DNA of 64,000 nt from Agrocybe praecox (Eukaryota > Basidiomycota > Agaricomycetes > Agaricales > Agrocybaceae), in assembly GCA_964017145.1 (NCBI GenBank), contig OZ024845.1, positions 3,534,001 to 3,598,000 of the forward strand. The letters run 5' to 3'. The notes under the pieces were generated by a model. It was not told the DNA's origin. It worked only from the letters and a program-made list of their open reading frames with translations, and ran no database searches. Below, piece after piece: positions 10,798-22,122 of the stretch. A program made the translations under genes and the position numbers. How positions within the stretch are numbered: the stretch's first letter is position 1; every line of letters starts with the position of its first letter.

Positions 10798-11400
10798 TTA
10801 TAATATTGGTTTCTGGTGGTTTTTACACATTAAAAAAACCACAAAAACCGGCCAACAACACGGAAATAGGGAAACTTGACAACCAAAGTCTAGTTTTCTG
10901 GAAACATGTAAATTAAAGAAGTCGCGAAGATGGCACCCAATACGAGGTGTAAGCTTAATCTTACAATTTTGACTCCAATTTGCCCTTATCCAACCCAATT
11001 CTATGCTTACCAGGTTTCCGAACACCTATAAACGGCAGAAACCGTCGGAAACGAAGTTGAAACAAATATTACAAATTACTGATGGCCTGCGGTGGGGTTT
11101 TTTACTACGGTTTGGCGTACCTAAAAATGTCAAGCACGGCGGAATATCTCGACTTCGACCTCGAAAACCCAAAAGGGCCATCGTAGGCAAATTCGGCATT
11201 CTATCGGCATGTTTCTCAAACATTGCCATTTTAGGTAAGTACCATGGCTGTGTTGTTAAATCTAAATTTAGTACTAAAAGTCCGAAAGGCCGGCTGGACC
11301 CTGGACGCTCGTCGCTCATCATAAATTCGTGCGTCAAGTCTCAAGCTCCTGTTGACGGACGTAGCAGCGGGCAAGACACGCGATGGTGCAAATGGATTAA
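10798..11400. repeat. repeat fragment shared with 22.1 kb
   Basis: About 11028-11085 (CACCTATAAACGGCAGAAACC onward) recurs at about 22118-22180, directly beside the foldback element there. This suggests a dispersed repeat into or beside which the foldback element inserted. ORFs overlapping on both strands here (around 11003-11407) are not supported. Confidence 0.5.
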
Positions 11401-12344
11401 GCAATAAAGTGAAACGATGGTGATCGTTATGAGTTCGAAAGGTAGGGGTGAGACGAGGCGGAATCGTCTCGGGCTTCTAAACCTCTAGGTGATATGGGTA
11501 TGGAACGGAAAGGGTAGGTGTGGAACGTTGCGTGGATCAATAACGAGTGTGAGACAGGTACATATCTTCTGCTGGGGAGTACATACAAGTAGGACTACGT
11601 ATATATATGTATTTCTACTTGTAACGATACTCAGGGGGCAAGATATGGAATCAAATCAAAAGGGAAAGGTTTATCTAGGCGAAAAGAAGTTTTCCAAAAG
11701 AAATTAAAGAAGCGACGGTGCACCCTTAAGGGTGCTTTGCTGGAAGAAAGGAAAATAAACCAAAAAGGGTAATATAAGGAAAAGGGGGTTATGTGGATGT
11801 GGTACGATGATAAGGAAAAGGAACAATGAGAGGGGAATGCGCAGTTGGGGTGCGTGTCGAAACAGTGCGTTTGTGCGATTTCCAGGTGTACGCTGGGTGC
11901 GTACCCTACAAAAGACTACGAGGACAGACGATCTGGTATATACGAGGAGGCGTGGCTGTGTCCGGCAACACCCGAGGTCAGTCACCAATGGACCTTCGTT
12001 CAACAGCTCCCAATCTGCGGGGAGTGCTTAATGGGCCCTTAAATTTTAAACGTTTATCCTCGCTGCCCTATTGGATGAAAATGTACGGGAGAACGATACA
12101 ATATACACACCTCCGCGAAACTCGTACTTTCACAGGGCACCGTTCGGATTTCCTTCCCGCGTTACACGGTAGGCGCCGATACCTATTTCTCGGAAAAACA
12201 TATTTCGCTTCAAAAGCTTTACGCCGTCAGTGCAGTTCGCCAAGCTTGCCAGTACTATTCTTATGCCAACCCACGCATTCAATACCACCACACTCATTTC
12301 TCGTCAAACAGTCGATATATGTGTTTAGGACAGAACTCGGGGAT
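11401..12344. other. no supported gene
   Basis: GA-rich on the plus strand (about 11640-11830). Several overlapping ORFs of 60-190 codons occur in competing frames without introns, motifs or homologues that I recognise. It may be decayed transposon sequence. Confidence 0.35.
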
Positions 12345-12804
12345 CAAATGCGAGTGACATCTGTTATGGGGACTCGAATGCGTTCGGGCTCAAATCTGTG
12401 AACACATACACACGAAGTTCCAGATGTGGTTCTTCTGAACGGGTCTGTATTTAGCGTTTATGACCTCAATTTGACGTTAATCCATTCTTCGATAGCGTTT
12501 CAGCAAGGGGGGTTTTCATTCAATTATGGGTTTCCCGACATCTATCATCGATTCTATCGCCCCCCTGAGAGCTACTTGCCGGTGGTAAACTTTTTAGAAG
12601 GCATGTTAATTGGAAGGAAAACTGGGCGCCGCTCTATAATATCTAAGTTTTCGTCGCTCTTACACCGTACACGTATACAATCACTGCGAAGCTTACGCGC
12701 GTACGCATCCATAGGAAACTGTTACTGATTCTGTTTTCTCTGACATTTCAGTCTTTTCTCTCACCACCACGCTCGTCAATTACCGGGCCTTCGGTGAACT
12801 TTGG
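12345..12804. repeat. block E, left half (interrupted copy)
   Basis: It matches about 28900-29300 and 35700-36030 (shared words: CGAATGCGTTC, GACCTCAATTTGACGT, GCTACTTGCCGGTGGTAAAC, CGGGCCTTCGGTG). It stops at ACTTTGG (12798-12804) and resumes after ACTTTGG at 15332-15338, on the far side of the inserted element. The block contains splice-like motifs but its frames are not conserved among copies, so it is probably a decayed gene or repeat. Confidence 0.7.
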
Positions 12805-12889
12805 CAATAGATGTTGTAAGGTTGATATATAAATAACAGTAACTTTCGTATTTCATTTGTCAACAAATGACGATAACTTCCGTCTTAGG

Positions 12890-13640
12890 ATAAATAATTC
12901 ATCCCTCCCATGTGTATAATAAATCTCTGTGCACTTATCCATCCGTGTATAATTATCCCTCCCATGTGTATAATAAATCTCCGTGTACTTATCCATCCAT
13001 GTATAATTATTCATCCCGCGCATGGATAAATTGTCGCTGAATTTATCCATCCCACTCATTAATAAATAGTCGCTGAATTTGTCCATCCCGTGCATGGATA
13101 AATCGACGTTGAATTTATCCATCCGGCGCATGGATAAATAATCGCTGAAACTATCCATCCCGTGCATAGATAAATCGTCGCCAAATTTATTCATTATTTA
13201 TCCATCAGCCTTGGATTAGTAAATTACGTGCGGCGCTTATTGAAAGAAAGACGGGCATATTTTCGTTTTCAGCGCTTGAATAAATGCGCCCTTTTATTCA
13301 TCGCGCATTGATAACTGCCCGCACATTTATCCGTGCGTGATGTTGGCGTGATGGATAAAAGCACGGACAGTTATCCATGCTCAAATCAGCGCGATGAATA
13401 AAACAGGCACACATTTATCCATGCACCATGGATAAAACAGGCGCACATTTATCCATACGCATGGATAAAATTGGCGCACATTTATTCATACACGATGGAT
13501 AAAACGGGCGCACATTCATCTGTGCGTGATGAATAAAACCGCGGGCAATTATCCATGAGCGATGAATAAAATAGGCGGACGGTTATTAATAACGCATGAA
13601 TAACACTGGCGTACATTTATTCATACACATTTTTATCGAT
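12890..13640. repeat. palindromic TTTATCCAT/ATGGATAAA array, left
   Basis: More than a dozen quasi-palindromic units of about 40-60 bp, each built from TTTATCCAT and ATGGATAAA separated by CCCG/GCGC-type loops. In 12890-13200 the unit is about 42-45 bp; from 13280 it becomes a longer type with ACGGGCGCACATTTATCC. A 113-codon minus-strand ORF here is simply the tandem repeat read in frame. Confidence 0.85.
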
Positions 13641-14483
13641 AAATTCTTTGATACGCGGCATCTAGCCGGCGGCTTAGTCAATTCGGATATTTCCGCGACG
13701 CATCAAAGACGCTCGTCTTGCGCTCTGGCGCACGTCACACCCACCATCGTTTGCCCGCGCATTTCTCCATATTTCTGAATCCTTAGCTGCAGATCTTGTC
13801 TTGTGTATTTTTCTCATTAGTTCTGAATTTGCATTCTATATAGAGTACATATATAAATCTACATAGTATATCTAAAAGACAGGCGAAGATTTGAAGCAAA
13901 AATCAGTGATTCCCGGCGCCAAATTATGGGTTTGTTTTTTTTCCTTTACTGTTTCAATTTTCTATATTCCACCGAATTAAATCCTTAATATAACTCTCAT
14001 GATGATGTATGATTTTGGCTTGATTATATGTGGCCTTCTTAGAAAAATATGTGGGTGAATTATGGGAAACCCATGATCATCATTCAAGTTTACAATTGTA
14101 AATCATGTTTGAGTATACACACATTTCAGCACCATTCTGACCTTTACTCATTCGTAAACCAATCACCCTGGAAAGTATATCATATGAAAGGCATATTTTA
14201 TCTCTCCACAAAAATGTATTTATCTGGGGATAATATAACATATACAAACCTCCATTATTATTTTTCAGTCCAATGTCCCAAAACACATGACGGTACCGCG
14301 GCCTGTCACACTGAATAGGGTAAATGGCGCGTACTTCGGCATTTGCCCGTCTGATCCAGATTGGAAACTGGCCACTGGGCAGGTGCCAACACGGCCATTC
14401 TGATTGGCATCTCTCCAGTAATAAAATATTCTTCTTTTGTACATAGAATACTCTTGCTGTGGTGATGGGCCATGGTTGGTCAT

Positions 14484-14511
14484 TTGTTGTTGTTGTTGTT
14501 GTTGTTGTTGT
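14484..14511. repeat. TTG trinucleotide microsatellite
   Basis: About nine consecutive TTG units in the middle of the hAT-like element. Confidence 0.9.
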
Positions 14512-14579
14512 TTTTCGAAGCCCTGGCAACCGCCAAGCGGAACTCAATCGGACTATGAAAAATGGCCAAATGGCCGTAA

Positions 14580-15250
14580 AATAATCAAACCCGGATGGAT
14601 AAATGGCCATGAATTTATTCAATGCGTATGGATAAATGGCTCCAAATCTATTCAATGTGAATAGATAAGTGGTGGTAAAATAATCGAACGCGGATGGAAG
14701 GAATTGATAAATCCAGCGACGATTTATTCATGCCGGGATGGATAATTTCAACACAAATTTATCGATCCGGGGAATCGATAAACTCGGCGACGATTTATCC
14801 ATGCACGGGATGGACAAATTCAGCAATGAATTATCCATGCACGGGATGGATAATTATACACGTAACACTGATGGATAAGTACACGGAGATTTATTATACA
14901 CATGGGAGGGATAGTTATACATGGATGGATGAGTACACAGAGATTTATCATACACATGGGAGGGATGGATTATTTATTCAACCATGGCTACTATTGATAC
15001 GCCAGTTTTATCCATCACGCACGAATAAATGCCGGTGCATTTTATTCATACGCCTATCTATAAATAAATGTGAGCCAGTTTTATCCATTGCGCATGAATA
15101 TATGTGCGCTTGTTCATCCATGAGCTATGGATAACTGCCCGCCCGTTTTATCCATGCGCTACGGATAAATGTAGTCTCTAGTAGGAAGCGGGATGGATAA
15201 TTACTGCTGGTATTTATTCAAAGGTACTGTACATGAATTATTTATCCTAA
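14580..15250. repeat. palindromic TTTATCCAT/ATGGATAAA array, right
   Basis: The counterpart of the left array, largely in inverse orientation. It includes the unit with GATTTATTATACACATGGGAGG that pairs with the left side near 12900-13000. Together the two arrays make the element fold back on itself at several scales. Confidence 0.85.
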
Positions 15251-15331
15251 GACGAAAGTTATCGTGATTTGTTGACAAATCATTTACGGAAGTTACTGTA
15301 CAATTGTATATCAAAGGCACACAATCGCCTG

Positions 15332-16226
15332 ACTTTGGTCTTCAAATCCGTCTTTACCACTTCATCCAGCTCAGTGACCCTATTCTGGTTGCAACCTACC
15401 CCAGCAAGAATCTACAATGAATCAAGGCCTCGTTTACTTCTAAGGACATCTGTGACTCCTTAGACGCCTTTTTCCATCACAATCGCCCATGATCAAAACT
15501 CCGATCCTTTGCTGTCTTCTCCGTCATAACATTTCGCTCGGTGGTCTCCACTGTCGTTCACTCGCAACGGCTCTGCGACGAAAATCGCTCTCAAGCGTCA
15601 CTGGTTTTTTGAACAATTTCCTTCGAGCTCCGATCCGTACTCACCTCTAATGTACCAATCGCCTGCTACTCTTTCACCTCTTCTCGATTTTCTTGCATTT
15701 TCTTTTTTAAAATTCTCTGTGTTTGTAAGGTACATTTTCGACTCGATAAATTTTCATTTAACTCATGACATGTATGTTTGCAGCTTCTCCACCGCGGGAC
15801 TGCTCCCATATCTTACCTGCCTGCAGGAGTTGTTGACGTCGTCATCTGTTCTCATGCATTCGTTTTTCAGGATTATGGATCAGAAAGGTCCTTGAGGGTC
15901 AATGTAGCTGGCGACAAGTCAAGTCATACCTCCTGCGGCGAATTTCAGAGGACTGGTGCGGGATTTACTCTGTCGTTCGTCGACACGCTAGTAGATTACC
16001 GCTATACTCAGGACAACCAAGTTGTAGTTATCTTCCATTGTGGTCCGTTTTTCTGATACTTTGGGCTAGCATATCAATGGTCGATGGCTGTGTCGCTTGC
16101 AAGTGCTTTATTCCTGTTTTTTTTTTCTCTCCGTATTGAACAAACACCATTCTTTCTGAAAATTAGGCAACTGGAGAGTGATTGTAGCACCAACCACTCA
16201 AGTAATCATATGGCTGGCAGCTGATG
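15332..16226. repeat. blocks E (right half), F and G
   Basis: Continuation of the interrupted block, matching 29300-30550. Conserved words include CTTCATCCAGCTCAG, GTACATTTTCGACTCGAT, CTGCAGGAGTTGTTGACGTC and TTCAGGATTATGG. One short frame (QDYGS..., ..DKSSHT...FQRT/IQRT) is kept between this copy and about 29900-30020, so F may be a decayed exon. No intact gene is present. Confidence 0.6.
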
Positions 16227-16587
16227 TTGGGAACAAAACCGATCGTCGATGGCTGTGCTGCTCGCCTATCTATAGTGTTGCTCCCAGTGTCGTATTTCTT
16301 TTCTCTTCTCTCTCGTTTTCTTTGTATTAATTGAGTGACCTATGTTCATTTGTTATGACTGGAAAGTTATTTTCTGTGATGTGTTAAGGAGGTAGGACTG
16401 ACCGGAGTACATAGCTCCTGTGAGGGGATACTCACGAGCACATCTTTACCTTGTTCTCCTTATCAATACATGTGCCCAACGGTCCGTTAATTTCAACCGC
16501 ACCTGATTTTATTAAACAATACATCATTGATATAGATTGCGTGGGTTTCTACGTATTTGGAAAATAAACTCGAAAAACCATTCATTA

Positions 16588-17221
16588 CTACTTGTATTGA
16601 AGCACGTGAACAGTACAGTCATCGTGAGAGGCGTCAGTGGCATCCTCAGAGATAACCTAGGCGTAATAATCTTAGCCAGCATCGATGAGCCGGTAATAGA
16701 GTATTCAGAGACCTACCGTGGAATGATAGAAGGTTTTGTTATATACTTCGTCCTCCGGAAGTTTGACGATCTGAAGAGCGCGAGAGAAATAAGTGCTATT
16801 CCTTGACGCAGAGAATTTTAACAACGCACTGTCATTGGGCCAACGGTTTTGGACGGTAACCAGAGCCCTGTTCCCCGACGATGAAGGATACTAATGTGAA
16901 TGGTTGCAGGAGCATCCAATGGGCCAAAGGACCAGTGATCATGCCCGTATGCGTTCTTCATCTGTACTCTTTCGCCCTGACCTTTGAACGTCATGGAAGA
17001 GATTCTGTACCGGTGCTCTTTATCAAAGATATCAACGCGTAGGAGCTGGTTGTAGGATGCATTGACGGTCTATGCGATGTCTATCAGCATCGATTGTAAA
17101 GCGGTGTCGGGAGTCAACATACGGCAGCAACGAGACCCGAGAAACCTGGTTCAAGGTCGATACGGGTTATTGGCAGTAGACCACGGCTCTGGTCATCGAT
17201 GGTAAAATCCGCAGTCTCCAT
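16588..17221 (-). CDS. LecB-like lectin family, type B (copy B1, right arm)
   Basis: The mirror image of 7376-8009: the same four exons and the same 153-residue product with VNAS, MTFKGQG, HWSFGPL and SEDATDASHDD. It is transcribed away from A1-right, with which it shares the 17222-18305 promoter region. Its TATA-type box is at 17307-17313. All splice sites are GT-AG and the frame is intact. As in all B copies, one of the five acidic calcium-site positions is serine. Confidence 0.7.
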
Positions 17222-18305
17222 ATTTACGAGGGGAAGTGAGAAAAAGAAAGATTGCGCACTCGAAAAAGTGTATTGTAGTTCTTCAAGTTGTCATCGATCT
17301 TGGGCCCTTATAAGTTGCCCTGGGTGTCACGCAAAAACTAATCGATCTTCGCTACTCATTAGCTGAGGAATGAATTTTACAATGGAGCCTTGTGGTGTAA
17401 TGAGATAAGAATAATATACACGAGGCATGATTATCATCTTGCGCCAGGTTATTGGTGTGTACAACTGATGAGTGCTCAGTCACCAAATGTGGGTGAGTGA
17501 GAAAGGATACTCGTTCAAATGAAAAGCTATCTAATCATTCATTTTCGAATAGGTTTCTTTCAGTAATCTCATGCACATTCCAGGTATTCTACTCCCTTAT
17601 AAGGATAAAACTATCAAGTACTGCACCCTGAAAACCGGGAGCTTATACGCGCATGGAAGATTCGAATGTTCCCGCACCCAGTCGGCACGCCGGCAGTGGC
17701 GTTGCTTCTCGTCGATACGAACATTGGACCCTGGCATTGAATTTCACTCGATCAACACCGATAACATTGAAGAATATCTAACAGGACAGATAACGAGTGT
17801 TGAGGACGAGGGCATGTCTGATCAGATTCACAGGCGCCCATGGAGCCATTTGTTGGTGTTGATGAGCAGATATCGATTCCTATTCAGGTACATTTTATCT
17901 CCGCATAGTAGATGACCTATTTATAAGTACAATCTTCTCATTCGTTCCAGGAAGTCCAGGATCCCTTGGATTGGAATGGACGTCTAGCATTGAGTAGACG
18001 ATACATCTGTAGCTCCGGTGACCTGTACGTTCTTTTACATTGTTAATTGATAACGGATCTGGGGTGTGGAGAGGTCAGAAGCAGGGATTGCCGTCGCTTG
18101 AGAGACAATCATAGTTCTCAGCTGCCATCGCCGAATAGCATAGCCGGGAGCAACCAATCGCAGAACTAGCATTTGTTCGGGTCCCATATGAATGAACTTA
18201 ATGGTCACGGGAACTTGCGAACGAAAGGTTATAAAAGATGAACGAATTTTTGAACCATCCCTCAGCACAAGCATCTACTTTAGTTACTCAAGAACAAAGC
18301 TCACT
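17222..18305. promoter_or_regulatory. shared divergent promoter region A1/B1 (right)
   Basis: TATAAAAG at 18230-18237 faces A1 and the TATA-type box at 17307-17313 faces B1. A conserved stretch (17571-17915) has a 114-codon ORF, but units 3 and 4 carry an indel after NTDNIEE that destroys the frame, so coding is unlikely. Confidence 0.55.
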
Positions 18306-18905
18306 ATGTCTACCACTCCAATCAGCTTTCCCCTTACTTCTGGCTTCAAGGGATTCGTCGCCGGTGTATGTTGATGCCGTTATACAGCTTCTTGCACAAG
18401 TTTTAATCTTGACATATTTCTCTAGGTTGTAAACGCCGACCTAAACCAGCAGGTCAGGCTCGAGGTCCTCGACGGCAGCAACAATGTCATCGCTTCTGCC
18501 ACCTTCCAAGGTCAAGGCAGACGTGTTCCTCTGAAAGATATAATCAACATGAGACCCCATTGGTCGTTTGGTCCCTTCAACTTCAATGCGACTGTCCGCG
18601 TCACTATTAGTCACTCCCAGGGCAGCAGCTTTGTAAACTCCAAGATGGTTGGACCGCTTACTGTGAGTATCGAGAGTTCACCTTAGTGCGGAGACGATCT
18701 CTTAAATTCTACACTCTTGCAGATCGACAAGGCTCCAGAGCCGGACTACCCGATGCAATTCATTTCTACCACAGTGCGTCATTTTCTAACACCACGATTT
18801 TCCTTAATACTTACACCTCCCGCTATTGTTGCTTAGGTCATCTCTGAAGACATGCAAGATGCGGACCACGATGATGCCACTGTTGTGGTTCTTCAATACA
18901 AGTAA
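18306..18905 (+). CDS. LecB-like lectin family, type A (copy A1, right arm)
   Basis: Exons 18306-18365, 18426-18662, 18723-18773 and 18837-18905 give about 138 residues, identical to the left-arm copy. Residues 1-20 end in GFKGFVAG. Residues 21-99 hold VVNADLNQQ, TFQGQG, HWSFGPF and TVRVTISHS. Residues 100-116 are IDKAPEPDYPMQFISTT, and 117-138 carry the acidic motif and end LQYK. The final strand after the acidic cluster (DDATVVVL) is typical of LecB-type lectins. No signal peptide is present, as in many cytosolic mushroom lectins. TATAAAAG lies 69 nt upstream of the ATG. Confidence 0.7.
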
Positions 18906-19318
18906 TGTAGAAGTGGAAGCGCTTCGGGATTATCTCTGAATCAAGAAAATCATAAAAAAACAAATACCCCGACGTCTTTTGATTATCTGTACCTGTAAAT
19001 CTTGCACATTCAAATACAATATTTTGATGATTGACCGAGTCCATCCATATGGGTAATACATCTCAAATATAGATCTTATATATCGAAGCAGTACTAATTA
19101 GCGCCTGGTCTCTTTCTACATTGTGTGGACCGCTTTGCTTCGCTACTAGTGCAAACCTTTTCATTCGTTTTATCTATGCATCCCAAACAATGTCGAGGCT
19201 GCACGGTCCGAATTGTAATTTAGCGTGATTGTGCCGATGCTGCCGGGCCAATGGTGGTTAACGCACACCATAAATGTGATCAATATGATTGTGCCAAGCC
19301 GGCTTTGGCACAAAAAGT

Positions 19319-20102
19319 GGGATCATCCTCGCCGTCGTCATCATTTTCTCAAGTACAAGTAAGAGTCCTTTCCCGTAATGGGTCCCAGTATCTGCGGTGA
19401 CTCAATCATTCTTCCTCGTGCACAGTGATAACTCTAATGAACAACGATTTTTCATTTTATTTTCTAGTTCCTCGGGACGAGTTTAGCACTGGCGATTCCT
19501 CTGTCATGCAACGCAGGCGGTGCAATTCTGCAGCCTGTGTGGCTTTGAAAACCCCTTCAGCACCTCCAATCACTCCGAATCACCGCTAACTTGCCAGTTC
19601 CGGGCTCTGCATCGTCGTCGGCATCGTCACAGTCAACCCTCAATCTGCTGGAAAGACCCACGGCGTCAGAGACGAACATGTCGCTGATGTCAGTTCTGTA
19701 GCTGATGAACGCGTCGTCTGCGATGTTCGCCGCTAAGGCCTCTGGTATAGCCGCTGCACTTGCCCTGTAGGAAGTTTCAGGATGCTATGGACAAAACGAT
19801 ATTGGGAATAGATGCGTTTTTTTTGTTCATTTTCAAACCTTTTTACCAATCGAACCTTCTAGGCGCTTCAATTTGGCGTAAGATTGCGTGAGCTGCTGTG
19901 GACGTTAGCACCTAGCCTCACCTTCCGAATCCACCAACCGCCAGAGACAGAAGAGGAGCGCCAGGCCGTGCATGAAGTGGCACCGCTCTGGGTGCACGAG
20001 CAATGGCCTTGGGTGTATGCTGAGAGACGGCTGCGGAGAACCCAGGGAGAGGGTGGTGTCCCGTTGTGGTCGAAGACTCCTTTGAGAGATGGAACAAGAT
20101 AA
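19319..20102 (+). pseudogene. gene C copy 1 (right arm), pseudogene
   Basis: The same broken C gene as in the left arm up to 20057: GTG in place of ATG, an in-frame TAG just before MNASS, a frameshift in the hydrophobic segment and the 4-nt exon-end deletion shared with copies 3 and 4. After 20057 its 3' end switches to the copy-4 type (PLRDGTR* tail) whereas the left arm carries the copy-3 type (IALTEVE tail). The exon after the intron (from about 19862) still reads FGVRLRELLWTLAPSLT. Confidence 0.7.
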
Positions 20103-20690
20103 GCCCCCCAGCGCGCCGCGCATTGCGAAAAAACAACATGATCGTCGATATGCCCTTCTGATCACTTTCTGGCATGTCTCCGCAACAGCGTAATGATATT
20201 CGAATATATTTATACAAGTTTCTGTATGAATATGGAGTTAAATTTTACCTCAAGTTCGTTTGTTTGCTTCATCCTTTCCTCTGCAGGAGTTGTTGACGTC
20301 ATTACCTTTTTTCGTTCTCCATGATTATGGCTTGCATATCACCACGGCTTCCGGCAGACCGATGCTGGATTTCCTTTCTGCTGTTCCTTGATGTTACATG
20401 CTGAATTGGTATTTCAATCATCAATGGCTCTGTCATTCTTTTATTTATGCGTGTTTTTTTCTCGTTTATTTTTTTCCTTTGCCTCTGGGTAATAGAGTCG
20501 TTTTCTTTATGGGAATAGGCTACCTGGGCCCTCTTGCTCTGTCACATGGTTTGTTTCGTTTCGTTTGAATTCGCTCTTTCCTCTCTACGCGTGTCGCTGC
20601 TGACACCATCATTTTCTTTCTTTTCCTGTTTTAGATGCTCCATCGTCGTTAACCTTTTCGATCCATTGAGAATGGTGTCACACCTAAGTA
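20103..20690. repeat. unit-4-type downstream repeat (blocks J, F, G)
   Basis: Matches 40613-41225 closely, including CATGATCGTCGATATGCCCTTC and CTGCAGGAGTTGTTGACGTCATTACC. Diverges at about 20690. No gene seen. Confidence 0.75.
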
Positions 20691-20783
20691 TGGGACGAAC
20701 ATAGATAGCTCATTAACGACCGAAAATGTACTTGAAAGCTGCACTCACTTTTATTTTAACCCTTACATAGATGTAGAGACGTT

Positions 20784-20806
20784 GGGGGGGGGGGGGGGGG
20801 GGGGGG
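20784..20806. repeat. 23-bp G homopolymer
   Basis: An uninterrupted G-run of about 23 bases abutting and overlapping the left end of the MITE-like element. The other member at 8539 has a C-run at its opposite end. A G-run of this length could form a G-quadruplex and is also error-prone in sequencing. Confidence 0.9.
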
Positions 20807-20896
20807 TCAGAGTAGCGGTTCTGCGCCGGTTCTCGAATCGAAACTGCAGGCAGTTCCGGACAGAGAATCGACATAAAAATTGGTTCTACTCTGACC
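20803..20896. mobile_element. MITE-like element with GGGGTCAGAG ends (copy 2)
   Basis: Starts GGGGTCAGAG and ends CTACTCTGACC, with the inner tail GAGAATCGACATAAAAA like the copy at 8539. About 94 bp. Confidence 0.65.
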
Positions 20897-20933
20897 ACCC
20901 ACAGAATTATGTCGGTTCTCAGTCGGTTCTCCA

Positions 20934-22122
20934 GGTATGGCGGTCAAAGTGGGTAAAAATAAAAGGCACCAAAGCTCGGATATTTTACCATTTGCGACCC
21001 AAATTCGGCCCTTATTTGTATGTTTAGTTCGGATTAAAAAATATGGTCGCTTTTGAACTTTTTGTCTCAAACTGCAATGGAATGAGCCACATTTTTTAGG
21101 TATCACTACGACTTGACTTAGGTTGCTGGGCATTTGTTTTATTTGTCTATATTAAATTGTATAGGAGACACTATTTTATATATGCGACACTAACTACTTA
21201 GATGATATGCGACAGAAACTTAAGGTGCGACACAAATTTTGAATGAGCCAGAAACTTTTTAGCGACACTATTTTCGTATGCTGGAAAGTCGACCCGAAAA
21301 TAGAGACCCCCCCAGCGTGAATTATATTTGGATCATTGGACTCTTAGATCTCCGAACGTCGTCGTCCAAACGCCGTCTCCACGTGTAACGGTGAGCTCGA
21401 GGTATTACAGACTACAGTGCGACGGCCGTATGCACTCGATGGAAATTGTGTAATTATTAGGTAAACGTTCCCCATATTTCATCAATTTCTTTCCTCTCGC
21501 TCGTTACCAGGCTCTCCTTTATAATACTAATTATACTAAATACATACTACATACAAGCACGCATATTATAATTATACATCAGTTTTCATATGCGCGTCAC
21601 ATCGAGTGTATGCGGCCATTGCACTCTGAGTCTAATACATCGAGCGACGAGCTCACCGTAACACGTGGCGACAGCGTTTGGACGACGGAGTTCGGTGATC
21701 TCGGAGTTCGGTGATCCAAATATAACTCACACGAGGGGTTCTCTATTTTTGTGTCGCTTTCTGACAGGCGAAAATAGTGTCTCTAAAAAGTTTCTGGCTC
21801 ATTTGAAATTTGTGTCGCACCTAACGTTTTTGTCGCACATTATCCATGTACTTAGTGTCGCATCATATAATATTTTAGCTCATATATATTTTTGCACTGA
21901 CATATAAATGAGATTCCCAACAACCTAAGTCCTAAGTCGAGTTGTAGGCACACCTAAAAAAACGTGGCTCATTTCGTTGAAGTTTGAGACAGAAACTTAA
22001 AAGCGACCACACTTTTTAATCCGAACCGAGCATACAACTAAGGGCCTAATTTAGGTCGCAAATGGTAAAAAGTCCAACTTTTAGTCGCTTTTTATTTTTA
22101 CCCACTTTGACCGCCATACACC
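20934..22122. mobile_element. 1.19-kb foldback element
   Basis: Long inverted repeats cover almost the entire element: left arm about 20934-21460, right arm about 21595-22122, loop about 130 bp. Both arms start GGT(GT)ATGGCGGTCAAAGTGGG and share, in order, TTTACCATTTGCGACC, TTCGGATTAAAAA, GAGCCACRTTTTTTAGGT, AATGAGCCAGAAACTTTTTAG, ATTATATTTGGATCA and CGTCGTCCAAACGC. No coding capacity. The arms differ at perhaps one position in eight, so it is not recent. The left-hand neighbour is the MITE-like element. Confidence 0.85.

Larger units (their letters stand above)
12805..15331. mobile_element. hAT-like non-autonomous element rich in TTTATCCAT palindromes
   Basis: Its ends are long imperfect inverted repeats (about 12820-12899 versus 15240-15318, roughly 80 bp, with TTTGTCAACAAAT and CTTAGGATAAATAATTCAT in both). 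The outermost bases read CAATAG... and, on the other strand, CAGGCG.... It is flanked by ACTTTGG on both sides, a 7-8 bp duplication as made by hAT transposases. Comparison with two uninterrupted block E copies confirms an insertion. There is no transposase; the interior is mostly arrays of GGATAAA/TTTATCC. Confidence 0.7.
16227..20057. repeat. giant inverted repeat, right arm (3,831 bp)
   Basis: The reverse complement of 4540-8370 (see left arm). On this side the inner flank (before 16227) is block G, and the outer flank (after 20057) is the type found after the C copy at 39799. Confidence 0.95.

Noticed and set aside
12853..13194. Minus-strand ORF with repeating MDKFSDDLSMHG-like peptide
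   Set aside because: It is the DNA palindrome array read in a stop-free frame; unit length is near a multiple of three, and the array continues outside in other frames.
12890..15250. Possible CRISPR-like array
   Set aside because: The repeats are variable, palindromic and without unique uniform spacers; they lie in a eukaryotic transposon with terminal inverted repeats.
17571..17915. 114-codon ORF in the A/B intergenic region (also 6682-7026)
   Set aside because: An indel in the other units changes the frame after NTDNIEE, and there is no splice pattern; conservation is at DNA level only.
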